A stretch of DNA of 64,000 nucleotides from Agrobacterium salinitolerans (GCF_002008225.1 NZ_MRDH01000006.1:826316-890315); one strand, 5' to 3'; positions 42,811-53,445 are shown, counted from the first letter of the stretch. Notes: a model not told the origin generated them from the sequence alone. Translations and numbers: made by a program.

Positions 42811-43021
42811 TGTGTCTCTCCCTCTTCCGCCCGTCCTGCCAGAGCCTGCCGGCGCGCCTCTCTGGCGTTTTAACAAATGCCGAGTGCTTTGCGATCAAAA
42901 AACCGCTGAGGGAGATGCTTTCCCGGATCCGAGATCGGTGCAAGCGTACCAATCCATCGCATCCACCCTCCAAGGCAGGGCGAACGGCGTGCTGGCTGCC
43001 AGGGGCGAGCGTGACCCCCGC

Positions 43022-44431
43022 TTACAGTTTGGTCAGCGGAAACACCATCGAAACGGTCAGCCCCGGGCAGGCCGCATTCGCGGCGTCCGTGTCCGACAGC
43101 TTCAGCGATCCGCCATGCAGTTCCATCACCGCTTCCACCAGCGACAGGCCGAGCCCGGTCCCGGGTTTCGAGCGGCTTTCATCCAGCCTGACGAAGCGTT
43201 TCAGCACCTCGCCGCGTTTGTCGGCGGGAATGCCGGGGCCGTTATCGGCGACGGAGAGCACAATGGCCTCCTGCTCTCTTGCCAGACGCACGACGAGTTT
43301 TTTATCGCCCTCGCCCTCGCAGGCATATTTCATGGCGTTGTCGATGAGGTTGGAGAGCGCCTGGCCGATCAGTTCGCGGTTGCCCTTGACGACGAGGCCC
43401 TGCTCGATTTCGGTTTCCAGAGCCAGCCCCGCATCCTCGGCCACCGGCTCGTAGAGTTCGGCGCTGTCTTCGGCAATCGCCGAGACGTCCACATCGGTCA
43501 TTTCGGCGGCGATCGAACCTGCCTCGACGCGGGAGATCATCAAGAGCGCATTGAAGGTGCGGATAAGCTGATCGGATTCGGCGATGATGCCTTCAAGCGC
43601 TGCGCGGCGTTTCGTCTCGTCATCGTCGTCGAGCGCTGCGGCCGCCTTGTTGCGCAGCCGCGTCAGCGGCGTCTTCAGGTCATGGGCGATGTTGTCGGAG
43701 ACCTGCCGCAGACCCTCATTCAGCTTTTCGATGCGGCCGAGCATGGCGTTGAGCGAACCGGACAGGCGGTCGAATTCATCTCCGGAGCGGCCCTGCGGCA
43801 GGCGCTGGGAAAGGTCACCGGCCATGATCTTCTTGGTCGCCGCCGACATGCGGTCGATGCGTTTCAGCGCATTGCGGCCGATGCCGAACCAGATGAGCAA
43901 GGCACCACCGCTCATGATCGCCAGCGCCACCATCAGCGCATTGCGCACCAGCGCCCGGAACTTCGTCGGCTCGCCGAGATCGCGGCCGATCAGGATGCGC
44001 AGACCGTTGTCCAGCGTGAAGACATTAGCGGTGGCCAGATGCTGAACGCTGTTGCCGCTTTCGGAATAACGCTCGTAACGGAAAGGGAAACCTGTCCAGC
44101 CTTCCTTGTCGAAGACGCCGGGCTGCACGGAGGCGACGTTGCCGGCCAGGATTTCACCATTCGGGCCGGCAATGATGTAAAGGCTCGCGCCCGGCTGGCG
44201 GGCGCGTCGCTCCATCATCCGCAGCAGCGGGTTGATGCCGCCGCGATTATAGATGCGCTGCACATCCGAGACTTCCTGCAACACGGCGTCGCGCGTCTGC
44301 TGGTTCAGCAACCGTTCGGAGAGAGCGGTGACATAGAAGACGAGGAAGGCGGCGCAGAGCGCGAACAGCAGAATATAGAGCGCCGAAAGGCGCACCGCCG
44401 TCGATCTGAACAATATTCTGAGGCGGGCCAT
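43022..44431 (-). CDS. Sensor histidine kinase of an OmpR-type pair
   Basis: 469 residues from ATG 44431 (MARLRILFRSTAVRLSALYIL). Two membrane helices (about 10-35 and 155-180), a HAMP domain with RIDRMSAATKKIMAGDLSQRL, the phosphoacceptor His in VSDNIAHDLKTPLTRLRNK, and ATPase motifs SNLIDNAMKYA, VADNGPGIPAD and GTGLGLSLVEAV. It starts about 9 bases downstream of its response regulator. Its signal is unknown; the location beside degP suggests envelope stress. Confidence 0.93.
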   Translation of the reverse strand: MARLRILFRSTAVRLSALYILLFALCAAFLVFYVTALSERLLNQQTRDAVLQEVSDVQRIYNRGGINPLLRMMERRARQPGASLYIIAGPNGEILAGNVASVQPGVFDKEGWTGFPFRYERYSESGNSVQHLATANVFTLDNGLRILIGRDLGEPTKFRALVRNALMVALAIMSGGALLIWFGIGRNALKRIDRMSAATKKIMAGDLSQRLPQGRSGDEFDRLSGSLNAMLGRIEKLNEGLRQVSDNIAHDLKTPLTRLRNKAAAALDDDDETKRRAALEGIIAESDQLIRTFNALLMISRVEAGSIAAEMTDVDVSAIAEDSAELYEPVAEDAGLALETEIEQGLVVKGNRELIGQALSNLIDNAMKYACEGEGDKKLVVRLAREQEAIVLSVADNGPGIPADKRGEVLKRFVRLDESRSKPGTGLGLSLVEAVMELHGGSLKLSDTDAANAACPGLTVSMVFPLTKL

Positions 44432-44440
44432 TTTCGCCAA

Positions 44441-45199
44441 TCAGCCCTCGTCCTTCATCATGTAACCGGCGCCGCGAATGGTCTTCAAGAGCGGCTTTTC
44501 GAAGTCCTTCTCGATCTTCGAGCGCAGGCGGGACACATGCACGTCGATGACATTGGTCTGCGGGTCGAAATGATAGTCCCAGACATTTTCGAGAAGCATG
44601 GTGCGGGTCACCACCTGGCCGGCATTCTTCATCAGATATTCGAGCAGGCGGAATTCGCGCGGCTGCAGCAGGATTTCCTTGCCGTTGCGGCGAACATCGT
44701 GCGACAGCCGGTCGAGTTCGAGATCGCCGACGCGGTAGATCATGTCCTGCTCGGGCTTGCCCTTGCGGCGACCCAGCACCTCGATACGGGCGAGCAGTTC
44801 GGAAAAGGCATAGGGCTTCGGCAGGTAATCATCGCCGCCGGCGCGAAGGCCGGTCACGCGGTCATCCACCTGACCCAATGCGGAAAGGATCAGCACCGGC
44901 GTCTCGATGCCGCGGCGGCGCAGCTCGCTTATGACGGAAAGCCCGTCGCGGCGCGGCAGCATGCGGTCGATCACCATCACGTCGTAAGCGTTCTCGCAGC
45001 CCATGAACAGGCCGCTCTCACCGTCGCTGGCATGATCGGCGACGATCCCGGCTTCGCGGAACGCCTTGGTCATATAGGCCGCAGCCTCTAGGTCGTCTTC
45101 AATGACAAGAATCTTCATGTGCGGGACAATAGCGCCCTCGCCCTTTTCCGCACAACCGGAAACAGATGCGGGAGTAACTTCCTGAACTTTGTTTTCCAT
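44441..45199 (-). CDS. OmpR-family response regulator
   Basis: 252 residues from the ATG at 45199, chosen because GGAGGAAA lies 6-13 bases upstream. The ATG at 45118 (MKILVIEDDLEAAAYM) gives the canonical 225-residue form but has no good ribosome site. In the shorter numbering the receiver domain has D51 in VMVIDRMLPRRDG and the switch lysine in YLPKPYAFSE. The C-terminal winged helix (RLLEYLMKNAGQVVTRTMLLENVW, then IDVHVSRLRSKIEKDF) follows. Partner of the kinase downstream. Confidence 0.93.
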   Translation of the reverse strand: MENKVQEVTPASVSGCAEKGEGAIVPHMKILVIEDDLEAAAYMTKAFREAGIVADHASDGESGLFMGCENAYDVMVIDRMLPRRDGLSVISELRRRGIETPVLILSALGQVDDRVTGLRAGGDDYLPKPYAFSELLARIEVLGRRKGKPEQDMIYRVGDLELDRLSHDVRRNGKEILLQPREFRLLEYLMKNAGQVVTRTMLLENVWDYHFDPQTNVIDVHVSRLRSKIEKDFEKPLLKTIRGAGYMMKDEG

Positions 45200-45502
45200 G
45201 AGGTTTCCTCCGAAGACTTAAGGCCTATGGCGTTATCTCGCTTCAAGATGGGCGACTACCTGTGGAGCGAGTGGTCGCCGCTTGTTTCTTCTCCCCGCCG
45301 GGGAGAAGTCCGCGGCAGCGGGATGAGGGGGCAAGGGTCAAGATAAAACGAGGGCTAGCCCCCTCATCCGACCCTTCGGGCCACCTTCTCCCCCCTCGGG
45401 GAGAAGAAACGGGCTGCAACGCCCTGCCATACTCAACCGCCCCATCTGAAGAGCGGAATACGATGCCGGCTCCCGAAAGAACCGGCATCGCCTGTCAATC
45501 TA
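45200..45502. other. Intergenic region with a palindromic repeat
   Basis: About 303 bases between degP (stop 45503) and the response-regulator start. It contains the element at 45284-45410, and probably the promoter of the response regulator immediately downstream. Confidence 0.5.
45284..45410. repeat. Palindromic intergenic element with GTTTCTTCTCCCC ends
   Basis: GTTTCTTCTCCCC on the left and GGGGAGAAGAAAC on the right are inverted ends about 125 bases apart. Inner GGGATGAGGGGG / CCCCCTCATCC arms pair too. It is the long form of the minimal copy at 12756-12784. Confidence 0.85.
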
Positions 45503-47071
45503 TCAACCCTGGTCGATATCCAGAGCGATGAAGCGGCTGCCATCGTCCGTCTGGATCTGGAACAGGGCCTTGGAACGACCGTCCTTCTTGGCCTGCTCGA
45601 GGATCTTCTCGACATCGGCGGCGGAGGCGACCTGCTGGTTGTTGACCGAGGTGATCTTCTCACCCGTCTTCAGACCACGGGCAGCGGCATCGCTGTCGGG
45701 ATCGACATCGGTAATGGCGAGGCCATTTCCGTCATCGGAAGGCGAAACCGTCAGGCCGAGGCTGGAGAGCACCTTCTCGCTGGAGGACTGGCTGCCCTTG
45801 TCGTCGTTCTGGCCTGGTGTCGCCTTGGAGGCCTCGTCGCTGGTGAGATCGCCGAGCGTCACCGTGACGGACTGCGACTTACCACCACGCCACAGCGAGA
45901 TTTCGACCTTGCTGTTGGGCGCCATGCCGCCGATGCGGCGCGACAGATCGCGGGCATCCTTGACGGGATCGCCGTTGACGGCGGTGATGATGTCACCCTG
46001 CTTGATACCGGCCTTGTCGCCCGGCGAGCCGGACTGCGGCGAAACGACCAGCGCACCCTTGGCTTCGGCAAGGCCGAGCGATTCGGCGATATCCTTGCTG
46101 ACGGGCTGGATTTGCACACCGAGCCAGCCGCGTTCAACTTTGCCGTCCTTTTGCAGGTCGGCGATCACATCCTTGGCGACCGAGGACGGGATGGCGAAGG
46201 CGATACCGACATTGCCGCCGGAGGGCGAGAAGATGGCGGTGTTGATGCCGACCACTTCACCGTTGAGGTTGAAGGCGGGACCACCCGAGTTACCGCGGTT
46301 CACGGCAGCGTCGATCTGGAGATAGTCGTCATAGGGGCCGGAGCCGATATCACGGCCGCGGGCCGAAATGATGCCTGACGTCACCGTCCCGCCGAGGCCG
46401 AAGGGGTTACCGACGGCGACGACCCAGTCACCAACGCGGATTTTGGTGTCATCGGCAAATTTCACATAGGTGAACTTGCGGTTCACATCGACCTTGAGCA
46501 GCGCCAGATCGGTACGCGGATCGCGGCCGACAAGCTTGGCGTCGAGTTCGGTGCCGTCATTCATGACGACCGTATAGGCGGAACCGTCATCGACGACGTG
46601 GTTGTTGGTGACGACATAACCGTCTTCGGAAATGAAGAAACCGGAGCCTTGCGCGACCGGGCGCAGCGGACCTTTGCCGTCACGATGGCGGTTCGGACCA
46701 CGGTCGGAGCGATCCTGGTTGGGGCCGCCGAATTCCTTGAAGAAACGCTTCAGCGGATGGTCATCCGGCAGCTGGTCGAGGCCGCGGCCGCCGAAATTGA
46801 AGGAGAAGTTGCTGGAATCGTCGGAAGCAGGCTGCACGTTCGACTGCACGCGAACGGAAACGACGGCGGGCGAGACGGCATCGACCACATTGGCGAAGCT
46901 CGGAACCTGCGGCGCGGTTACTTCGACAGGGGCAGCAAACGAGTGAAGGATCGGAGCGGCGAGGCCGGTCGAGAGCATCAGCGCCGCAAGGCCGCCAACG
47001 GTCGTGGCCTTCAGGGCCGTCTTCAGCGAGGCCGTCTTTAGCGAGGAATGGCCGTTTTGCGAATGAGACAT
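45503..47071 (-). CDS. degP: Periplasmic serine protease DegP/HtrA (Do family)
   Basis: 522 residues. Signal peptide to about residue 47, a trypsin-like domain with catalytic H158 (VVTNNHVVDD), D188 (RDPRTDLALLKV) and S262 (NRGNSGGPAFNL), and two PDZ domains (from about 300 and 410; GWLGVQIQPVSKDIAESLGL and LSSLGLTVSPSDDG). A basic low-complexity loop (NQDRSDRGPNRHRDGKG) near 118-134 resembles the regulatory LA loop. It degrades and refolds misfolded envelope proteins. Follows ccmH in the same direction, about 150 bases apart. Confidence 0.97.
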   Translation of the reverse strand: MSHSQNGHSSLKTASLKTALKATTVGGLAALMLSTGLAAPILHSFAAPVEVTAPQVPSFANVVDAVSPAVVSVRVQSNVQPASDDSSNFSFNFGGRGLDQLPDDHPLKRFFKEFGGPNQDRSDRGPNRHRDGKGPLRPVAQGSGFFISEDGYVVTNNHVVDDGSAYTVVMNDGTELDAKLVGRDPRTDLALLKVDVNRKFTYVKFADDTKIRVGDWVVAVGNPFGLGGTVTSGIISARGRDIGSGPYDDYLQIDAAVNRGNSGGPAFNLNGEVVGINTAIFSPSGGNVGIAFAIPSSVAKDVIADLQKDGKVERGWLGVQIQPVSKDIAESLGLAEAKGALVVSPQSGSPGDKAGIKQGDIITAVNGDPVKDARDLSRRIGGMAPNSKVEISLWRGGKSQSVTVTLGDLTSDEASKATPGQNDDKGSQSSSEKVLSSLGLTVSPSDDGNGLAITDVDPDSDAAARGLKTGEKITSVNNQQVASAADVEKILEQAKKDGRSKALFQIQTDDGSRFIALDIDQG

Positions 47072-47223
47072 GGTGTACCTTCTTTCTTCATTCAGACTGG
47101 AACCCGTGTGACCGGGGAAGCGGTGGATGATGAAGATATAGGAGGCAACACCTTACGGCGAAGTGTCTGATGAATGAAAAATCCGTAATGTTGAAAAAGA
47201 ACCGGAAGAAAAAAGGAAACCGA

Positions 47224-47688
47224 TTATTTTTCAATGAGATTACGAATTCGCTCTTCTTCGTCCGCACTCAGTTTTTGTGGCTGTTCCTGGGTGGCGCGGC
47301 GACGCGAAAACACGAAGACGGCGAAAATCCCGGCAAGGGTGAGGCCGATGGGCGCGCCCCACAAAAGCACGGTGCGCAGGCTGAGGCGGGGTTTCAGGAG
47401 CACGAATTCGCCGTAACGCGACACGACATAATCGATGACGGCCTTGTCGCTGTCACCCTGAACCAGCCGGTCGCGCACGAGGACGCGCAGGTCACGCGCC
47501 AGTTCGGCGTTGCTGTCGTCGATGGACTGGTTCTGGCAGACCATGCAGCGGAGCTGAGACGTGAGGTTGCGGGCGCGTTGCTCCAGCACGGGGTCTTTCA
47601 GCACTTCGTCGGGGTTGAAGGCGAAGGTCGGCCATGACGTAACCATGAGGACGAGAAGGAGCGTGAGCCCTGCCACAACCTCCCTCAT
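47224..47688 (-). CDS. ccmH: Cytochrome c maturation protein CcmH (CycL)
   Basis: 154 residues. Signal peptide, the redox pair C48-C51 in [18 protein letters not shown], and one membrane anchor ([21 protein letters not shown]). It reduces apocytochrome c cysteines before haem ligation on the periplasmic side. Its ATG overlaps the ccmF stop (ATGA), so it is last in the ccmI-E-F-H operon, matching cycHJKL in Rhizobium. Confidence 0.97.
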   Translation of the reverse strand: MREVVAGLTLLLVLMVTSWPTFAFNPDEVLKDPVLEQRARNLTSQLRCMVCQNQSIDDSNAELARDLRVLVRDRLVQGDSDKAVIDYVVSRYGEFVLLKPRLSLRTVLLWGAPIGLTLAGIFAVFVFSRRRATQEQPQKLSADEEERIRNLIEK

Positions 47689-49676
47689 TCCGCCGCCTCC
47701 GGCATTGCAGCCCGTACAGGTTTTGCCTTGCGGGTCGGCGCGCCCACGCGCAATCGCCTGTCGGAGAGCGAGATCAAACCGCCCGCCATCATGAACAGCG
47801 TGCCGCCCCAAATGCAGAGGATGAAGGGTTTCCACCAGATTCGCACCACCATGCCGCCATCGGCCATGGGGTCACCCAGCGAGACGTAAAGCTGGCTGAG
47901 GCCGAAGGTCAGGATGCCTGCTTCCGTCGTCGGCATGCGTCGCGCGGTATAGAGCCGCTTGGACGACCAGACATCGGCCACCTCCACCCCCGCCTTGCGC
48001 ACGGTGAAATGGCCGCGATCCTCGGTGAAGTTCGGGCCGACGGCGTGGCGGATACCATCGAAGGTCAGGCTGTAACCGCCCGCTTCCGCCACCATGCCCT
48101 GTTTCATTTCCAGAACCGTTTCGGTCTCATAGGTGGTCACGATGACGATGCCGAGCACGGTGATGCCGAGACCCATATGCGCCAATGCCGTGCCGAAGGC
48201 CGAACGCGGCAGGCCTTTCAGGCGGCGGAATGCAATGCCGAAGGCGAGTTTGCCGAAGTTGGCGCGATACCAGAGGTCGGCGAAAGCGCCGAAGATCAGC
48301 CAGAAACCGGCGGCGATGCCGAGGGCGGCCAGCACCGGACCGCCATTTTCGATATACCACAGCGTCAGCCCGGCAAGAGCGGCAAGCGCCGCGGCCACAT
48401 AAAGCCGCTGGAAGGCTCCGAGAAGATCGCCGCGCTTCCAGGCGAGCATCGGGCCAAAGGGTGTGACGATCAGGATCGGGATCATCAGGAGGCCGAAGGT
48501 GAGGTTGAAGAAGGGTGCGCCGACCGAGATTTTTTCGCCCGTCAGCGTTTCCAGAATGAGCGGATAGAGCGTGCCGATCAGTACGGTCGCGGTGGAGACC
48601 GTCAGGATCAGGTTGTTGAGAACGAGCGATCCCTCACGCGAGATCGGCGCGAACAGGCCGCCTGCCTTGAGCGACGGCGCACGCCACGCAAACAGCGCGA
48701 AGGCGCCACCGATAAAGATCGTCAGAATGCCGAGAATGAAGATACCGCGGCTCGGATCGGTGGCGAAAGCATGTACCGAGGTCAAAACGCCGGAGCGCAC
48801 GAGGAAGGTGCCAAGCAGCGACAGCGAAAAGGTCATGATCGCCAGAAGCACGGTCCAGATCTTCAGCGCCTCGCGCTTTTCCATGACCAGCGCCGAATGC
48901 AGAAGTGCCGTTCCGGCAAGCCAGGGCATGAAGGAGGCGTTTTCCACCGGATCCCAGAACCACCAGCCGCCCCAGCCGAGTTCATAATAGGCCCAGTAGG
49001 AGCCCATGGAGATGCCGGCGGTCAGGAAGGTCCATGCGGCGAGCGTCCACGGCCGTACCCAGCGCGCCCAGGCGGCGTCGATGCGTCCTTCCAGAAGTGC
49101 CGCAACGGCAAAGGAGAAACAGACGGAAAAGCCGACATAACCGAGATAAAGCAGCGGCGGATGGATGGCGAGGCCGAAATCCTGAAGAATGGGATTGAGG
49201 TCCTGCCCCTCCGCCGGCACCGGCTCCAGCCGCAGGAACGGGTTGGAGGTGAGCAGGATGAACAGCAGGAAAGCGACGGAAATCCATGCCTGTACGGCAA
49301 GCACATTGGCTTTGAGCGTTTCCGGCAGGTTGCGGCCGAAGGCGGCGACGAGCGCGCTGAAAAACACCAGAATGAGCAGCCACAGCAGCATCGAGCCTTC
49401 GTGGTTGCCCCACACGCCGGTCAGCTTGTAGAGCATCGGCATCAGCGAATGGGAGTTTTCCCAGACGTTGCGCACGGAAAAATCCGAGACGGCATAGGCT
49501 CTCGTCAGTGCCGCAAAAGACAGGCCGACCAGAAGGAACATCAGAACAGAGCCGATGGACGCGATATCCATCAGCGCCCGATCGTTGCGGCGCGCGCCGA
49601 TGACCGGCAGCGTCGAGACGATCAGCCCCACACCGAGCGCCAGAACCAGAACATAATGGCCGATCTCGTTGATCAT
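47685..49676 (-). CDS. ccmF: Cytochrome c haem lyase subunit CcmF (CycK)
   Basis: 663 residues from ATG 49676 ([17 protein letters not shown]). About 15 membrane helices with the WWD haem-binding domain [19 protein letters not shown]. Works with CcmH and CcmI to attach haem from CcmE to apocytochromes. Four-base ATGA overlaps couple it to ccmE and ccmH. Confidence 0.98.
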   Translation of the reverse strand: MINEIGHYVLVLALGVGLIVSTLPVIGARRNDRALMDIASIGSVLMFLLVGLSFAALTRAYAVSDFSVRNVWENSHSLMPMLYKLTGVWGNHEGSMLLWLLILVFFSALVAAFGRNLPETLKANVLAVQAWISVAFLLFILLTSNPFLRLEPVPAEGQDLNPILQDFGLAIHPPLLYLGYVGFSVCFSFAVAALLEGRIDAAWARWVRPWTLAAWTFLTAGISMGSYWAYYELGWGGWWFWDPVENASFMPWLAGTALLHSALVMEKREALKIWTVLLAIMTFSLSLLGTFLVRSGVLTSVHAFATDPSRGIFILGILTIFIGGAFALFAWRAPSLKAGGLFAPISREGSLVLNNLILTVSTATVLIGTLYPLILETLTGEKISVGAPFFNLTFGLLMIPILIVTPFGPMLAWKRGDLLGAFQRLYVAAALAALAGLTLWYIENGGPVLAALGIAAGFWLIFGAFADLWYRANFGKLAFGIAFRRLKGLPRSAFGTALAHMGLGITVLGIVIVTTYETETVLEMKQGMVAEAGGYSLTFDGIRHAVGPNFTEDRGHFTVRKAGVEVADVWSSKRLYTARRMPTTEAGILTFGLSQLYVSLGDPMADGGMVVRIWWKPFILCIWGGTLFMMAGGLISLSDRRLRVGAPTRKAKPVRAAMPEAAE

Positions 49677-50185
49677 CTGGTCGCTCCGGTCTTGTCGGAA
49701 GAAGGTGCGCTGGCCGCTGGCGTTGCGGCGGCAGGTTCCTCGCCGTCTCCCGCATGCTGCCACAGGCCCTTGTCCTTCAGCCGGTCGGCCACTTCCTTCG
49801 GCATGTAGTTCTCGTCATGCTTGGCCAGCACGCTATCGGCCACGAAACCGTGGGTCGCGGCATCGAACATGCCTTCAGTCACGACGCCCTGCCCTTCGCG
49901 GAAAAGATCGGGGAGGATGCCGGTATAGCTGACCGGCACGGTTGCCTCGCCATCGGTCACCGTGAAGCTGACCGTCCGGCCCTCGCCGCGCTTGATCGAG
50001 CCTTCCGCCACCAGCCCGCCGAGGCGGATGCGGGTGCCGGGGTTGACCGGCGTCTTCTCCAGATCGGCCGGCATGTAGAAATAGGCAATGGACTGGCCGA
50101 AGGCGAACATGACCAGCAGCACGGCTGCAACAATGAAGCTCATCCCGCCGCCGATGATCGCCAGACGTTTCTGTTTGCGGGTCAT
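49673..50185 (-). CDS. ccmE: Haem chaperone CcmE (CycJ)
   Basis: 170 residues. One N-terminal anchor ([23 protein letters not shown]), an OB-fold domain, and the covalent haem site H123 with Y127 in [11 protein letters not shown]. The alanine-rich C-terminal tail is disordered. It carries haem in the periplasm to CcmF. Overlaps ccmI and ccmF by four bases. Confidence 0.98.
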   Translation of the reverse strand: MTRKQKRLAIIGGGMSFIVAAVLLVMFAFGQSIAYFYMPADLEKTPVNPGTRIRLGGLVAEGSIKRGEGRTVSFTVTDGEATVPVSYTGILPDLFREGQGVVTEGMFDAATHGFVADSVLAKHDENYMPKEVADRLKDKGLWQHAGDGEEPAAATPAASAPSSDKTGATR

Positions 50186-51345
50186 TGCGTCACTCCCTGC
50201 GGCGCGGCATCCTGCTGCCCGTTCATGCGGATCGGTCCGGCGGAAACGCCCAGTTCCTTCGCCAGCGCCAGAAGCTGCCTGCCCTCTTTGCCCTCCGGCG
50301 GGAAAGCCTGCAGGCCGGCCCGCAAGGCTTCACCGGCCTTGGCCTCGTTCTTCAGCACGGAATAGGCGCGCATGAGGCGCATCCACCCTTCGAAATCATC
50401 AGGGTTATCCTTCAGCTTGGCATCGAGGCTCGCCACCATGCCCTCGATCATCGCCTGCCGGTCGGCTGGCGCCATCTCTTTGGCAGCAGCAACATCGGCG
50501 GCAGTTGGCCCTGTTCCGGCTTTTCCGCCAGTGCGGGCGATATGTTCCTGCACCAATGGCAGCCACGGAGCACCGGCGGGGGCGGCGGCGGCAAGGGCCG
50601 CAAAGGCCGACTGCGCCTCCTCAGACTTGCCCGATTGTTCGAGCGCCAACGCCAGATAAAAACGGGTGCGCGGATTTCCGGGGCTCAGCCGGTCAGCCTC
50701 GGCAAAAGCGTCGCGCGCGGCCTCGATAACGACACCGTCATTGCTGGCCACCAGCGTTTCGCCAAGGCCTGTCAGCCGTTCAGCACTCGGCCCCTGGATG
50801 CGCAGCGCGTTGCGGTAGGCAAGCTCGGCATCGCCAAGGCGCTGCATCTTGAAATAGATCGGCGCCAGAATATCCCAGCCAGCGCCATCCTCAGGGTTCT
50901 GCGCCAGATGCCGTTCCGCGCGGGCCACCAGCATGTTCATATCGTTGCCGGGATTTTCAAGACGCGCCTCGAGCGGCATGTCCGGCGTATCCGGGCTGCC
51001 GTTCCAGATGTAAAGACAGAGGCCGAGCGCCGGCAGAAGAAGGGTGATGAAGCTTGTGGCGAGATGGTGTCGACGCGACCGGCTTTCTTTCGCCGGCGTT
51101 TCCTCGGCTTCGGCGGCGGCGAGAAGCCGGCGGCCGATTTCGGCGCGGGCATAATCCGCTTCGGTGTCGCCGATGAGGCCGGCGGCGCGTTCGCGGTCCA
51201 GTTCGGCCAGCTGGTCGCGATAAACGGCGACTTCACCGTCGCGGCGCGTCTGCGGCGCCTCGGTCTTCCGCATCAGCGGGTACATCAGGACGATGGCGAC
51301 AGCCGCCGTCAATATCGCAACGACAATCCAGAACATAAGGCTCAA
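50182..51345 (-). CDS. ccmI: Cytochrome c biogenesis protein CcmI (CycH)
   Basis: 387 residues. Two membrane helices (residues 2-20 and about 95-113) frame a cytosolic loop with [21 protein letters not shown], the family signature. TPR-like repeats follow in the periplasmic domain ([26 protein letters not shown]). It presents apocytochromes to CcmF-CcmH. First gene of the operon, with an FNR/FixK-like box about 133 bases upstream. Confidence 0.95.
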   Translation of the reverse strand: MSLMFWIVVAILTAAVAIVLMYPLMRKTEAPQTRRDGEVAVYRDQLAELDRERAAGLIGDTEADYARAEIGRRLLAAAEAEETPAKESRSRRHHLATSFITLLLPALGLCLYIWNGSPDTPDMPLEARLENPGNDMNMLVARAERHLAQNPEDGAGWDILAPIYFKMQRLGDAELAYRNALRIQGPSAERLTGLGETLVASNDGVVIEAARDAFAEADRLSPGNPRTRFYLALALEQSGKSEEAQSAFAALAAAAPAGAPWLPLVQEHIARTGGKAGTGPTAADVAAAKEMAPADRQAMIEGMVASLDAKLKDNPDDFEGWMRLMRAYSVLKNEAKAGEALRAGLQAFPPEGKEGRQLLALAKELGVSAGPIRMNGQQDAAPQGVTQ

Positions 51346-51477
51346 TTACTCGAATGCGCGGCGCATGGAAACACGAAGCGCGGGGATGACGCGAATTTGA
51401 GACATCACGCCGCACCGCAGACCCTCTCCCGGCTGCACCGCCATGCCTCTTCCTGTCATCGCAAAAGGCCCGTGACC

Positions 51478-51491
51478 TTGATTTACGTCAA
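51478..51491. promoter_or_regulatory. FNR/FixK-like box upstream of ccmI
   Basis: TTGATTTACGTCAA has the exact TTGA-N6-TCAA half-sites of the FNR/FixK family. It lies 133 bases upstream of the ccmI start, in the 165-base gap before the previous gene. Oxygen-dependent control of cytochrome c maturation would follow. Confidence 0.55.
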
Positions 51492-51510
51492 AGTATTTTA
51501 CGCAAAGTCA

Positions 51511-51939
51511 TTACGTGAGAGGCGACCAGCTTCCGTCGGCATTACGGCATGCTGCGCCGCGCACTTTGGTTTCACGTCCGTCGACCGTCAGGGTGTGCGA
51601 ATATTGCCGGCAATTCTGGTTGCCGACCTGATAGGGCGCATTGGCGACCACCTGTCCCTTGGCGTCATCGCCGGCCCAGGAAACCGGCGTGCCGACGGGC
51701 GCCGCTTCCAGCGCCTTATATTCGGCTTCCAGCGCCTTGGTCTGGTCACCCCTGTCGAGCTCAACGCCGCTTCGCCCGATGATGCCGCCTTGCAGGTTGG
51801 CCAGGAACGGCGTCGAGGGCTGCGACGAGCGGCCGAACAGGCCGCCGCCCGCCGGGCGGGTGCCCGTGGTGGTGCAGGCGCTTAGCATCGATACGCACAG
51901 GATCGAGACAAGCGCCGGGCGTGACACCAGCGAGCGCAT
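51511..51939 (-). CDS. Surface antigen-like lipoprotein
   Basis: 142 residues from ATG 51939 (MRSLVSRPALVSILCVSMLSAC). The lipobox MLSAC gives an acylated Cys22. The C-terminal domain (ALEAAPVGTPVSWAGDDAKG, then CRQYSHTLTVDGRETKVRGAACRNADGSW in pieces) is that of the RT0821/17-kDa surface antigen family. Two cysteines could form a disulfide. It lies between feuQ and ccmI; envelope role inferred. Confidence 0.85.
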   Translation of the reverse strand: MRSLVSRPALVSILCVSMLSACTTTGTRPAGGGLFGRSSQPSTPFLANLQGGIIGRSGVELDRGDQTKALEAEYKALEAAPVGTPVSWAGDDAKGQVVANAPYQVGNQNCRQYSHTLTVDGRETKVRGAACRNADGSWSPLT

Positions 51940-52044
51940 CGTCACGGAGCGACAGCCATCATACACGTCAACCAAACCCTGTCCTCTTTCCTACCGCATT
52001 GCACCTAATATATCGCCATTGAATTTCTTGCCTTTTTTCTTGCC

Positions 52045-53445
52045 TCACGCAAGCTCTTTCGAAAGGCCCGGCAAAATCAGATCGGCTTTCAGCCCACCGA
52101 TGCCGCTGCGCGACAACGAAAAGCGGCCATGGTACTCTGACACCACCTCGGAAACGATCGACAATCCAAGGCCCGTGCCCGGCCGGCTCTCGTCCAGCCG
52201 CCGCCCGCGCTTCATCGCTTCGCTTATCTGTTCCGGCTCAAGCCCCGGTCCGTCATCCTCCACCGTCAGTTCCACCCAGGCGCGACGGGCGATTTCCGCA
52301 TCGGGGGACGGGTGCGTGCCAGCGGCGAGCGTGATGACCACACGCGTCTGGGCAAACCGCGCGGCATTTTCGAGGAGATTGCCGACGACCTCTTCCAGAT
52401 CCTGCTGTTCCATACCGAGCACGGCGCCGGCCTCGTCAATGTTCAGAATAAACTGCTTGTCCGGGTTCAGACGGCGCATCACCCGCACCAGCCGTTCCAG
52501 CGCCGGCTCCGCTTCGACGCGGGCAAGGATCGAGCCGCGCTGGGCCGCGATGCGGGCGCGGGAAAGGTAGGATTGCACCTGCGCCTGCATGGCATCCGCC
52601 TGCGCCCGCACCAGATCGCCATGTTGCGGTTCCAGCGTGCGGGCCTCGTTCAGAAGAACGGCGATCGGCGTCTTCAGCGAATGCGCCAGATTGCCGACCT
52701 GCATGCGGGCGCGCTCCACGAGGCGGCGATTGCTGTCGATCAGCGCATTGACCTCATTGGCCAGCGGCTGGATTTCACGCGGGAATTCGCCTTCGAGGCT
52801 TTCCGCCTCCCCGCCCCTGATCTTGCCGAGCGCCACGCGGGCCTGATCGAGCGGCCGCAGACTGTAGAGAATGGCAAGGCCGTTGACGACGAGACTGCCG
52901 ACACCGAAGACCGCCAGCGCCAAGTAGAGGCTGTTGGAGAAATCGCGCACATCGTCTTCCACGACGTTCAGATTGCCGGAGACACGGAAGCGCGCCGCGC
53001 GCCCTTCGCCATCCAGCACGACTTCGGTTTCCGCCACGCGCACCTGATTACCCGCCTCGTCGGTCACGGCATAAAAGCGCTCATAGCGGTTGTCGAAGGG
53101 CGCATCGAGAATGCTCGGCACCGGCAAAGTGGAGACGCCGAGCGACGATGACACCAGTGGCGCGGTCTGAAAATTGCCGAGCGGCTCGACAACCCAGTAC
53201 CAGCCGGTATCAGGTTGCGAAAAGCGCAGATCGCCGAGCTGCGGGCTGCCGGCCAGCGTGTTCTCGTTGGAAATCGTCACGGAATTGATGACGTTATAAA
53301 GCTGCGCCCGCAGAAGATCGGTGAAGCTGCGCTCCACTCCCTGCCGGTAAAGCGTCGAGATCACGACGGCGATCACCACCAGCGCCAGCACCGACCAGAG
53401 CGAGGCGAGCAGCAGAACGCGGGCGGTGAGGGAATTACTTCGCAT
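52045..53445 (-). CDS. feuQ: Sensor histidine kinase FeuQ
   Basis: 466 residues from ATG 53445. Two membrane helices (about 12-32 and 172-195) bracket a 140-residue periplasmic sensor. The phosphoacceptor H255 lies in VGNLAHSLKTPIAVLLNE, a PhoQ-like S/T variation of the H box. ATPase motifs VVGNLLENAARFA, EDDGPGLEPEQ and GTGLGLSIVSEVV follow. The start overlaps the feuP stop region by 11 bases. FeuQ phosphorylates FeuP; it is controlled by FeuN in Sinorhizobium. Confidence 0.88.
   Translation of the reverse strand: MRSNSLTARVLLLASLWSVLALVVIAVVISTLYRQGVERSFTDLLRAQLYNVINSVTISNENTLAGSPQLGDLRFSQPDTGWYWVVEPLGNFQTAPLVSSSLGVSTLPVPSILDAPFDNRYERFYAVTDEAGNQVRVAETEVVLDGEGRAARFRVSGNLNVVEDDVRDFSNSLYLALAVFGVGSLVVNGLAILYSLRPLDQARVALGKIRGGEAESLEGEFPREIQPLANEVNALIDSNRRLVERARMQVGNLAHSLKTPIAVLLNEARTLEPQHGDLVRAQADAMQAQVQSYLSRARIAAQRGSILARVEAEPALERLVRVMRRLNPDKQFILNIDEAGAVLGMEQQDLEEVVGNLLENAARFAQTRVVITLAAGTHPSPDAEIARRAWVELTVEDDGPGLEPEQISEAMKRGRRLDESRPGTGLGLSIVSEVVSEYHGRFSLSRSGIGGLKADLILPGLSKELA

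Noticed and set aside
42812-45091. 759-codon plus-strand frame across the two-component pair
   Set aside because: It runs antisense to a clear histidine kinase and response regulator and has shadow-type composition.
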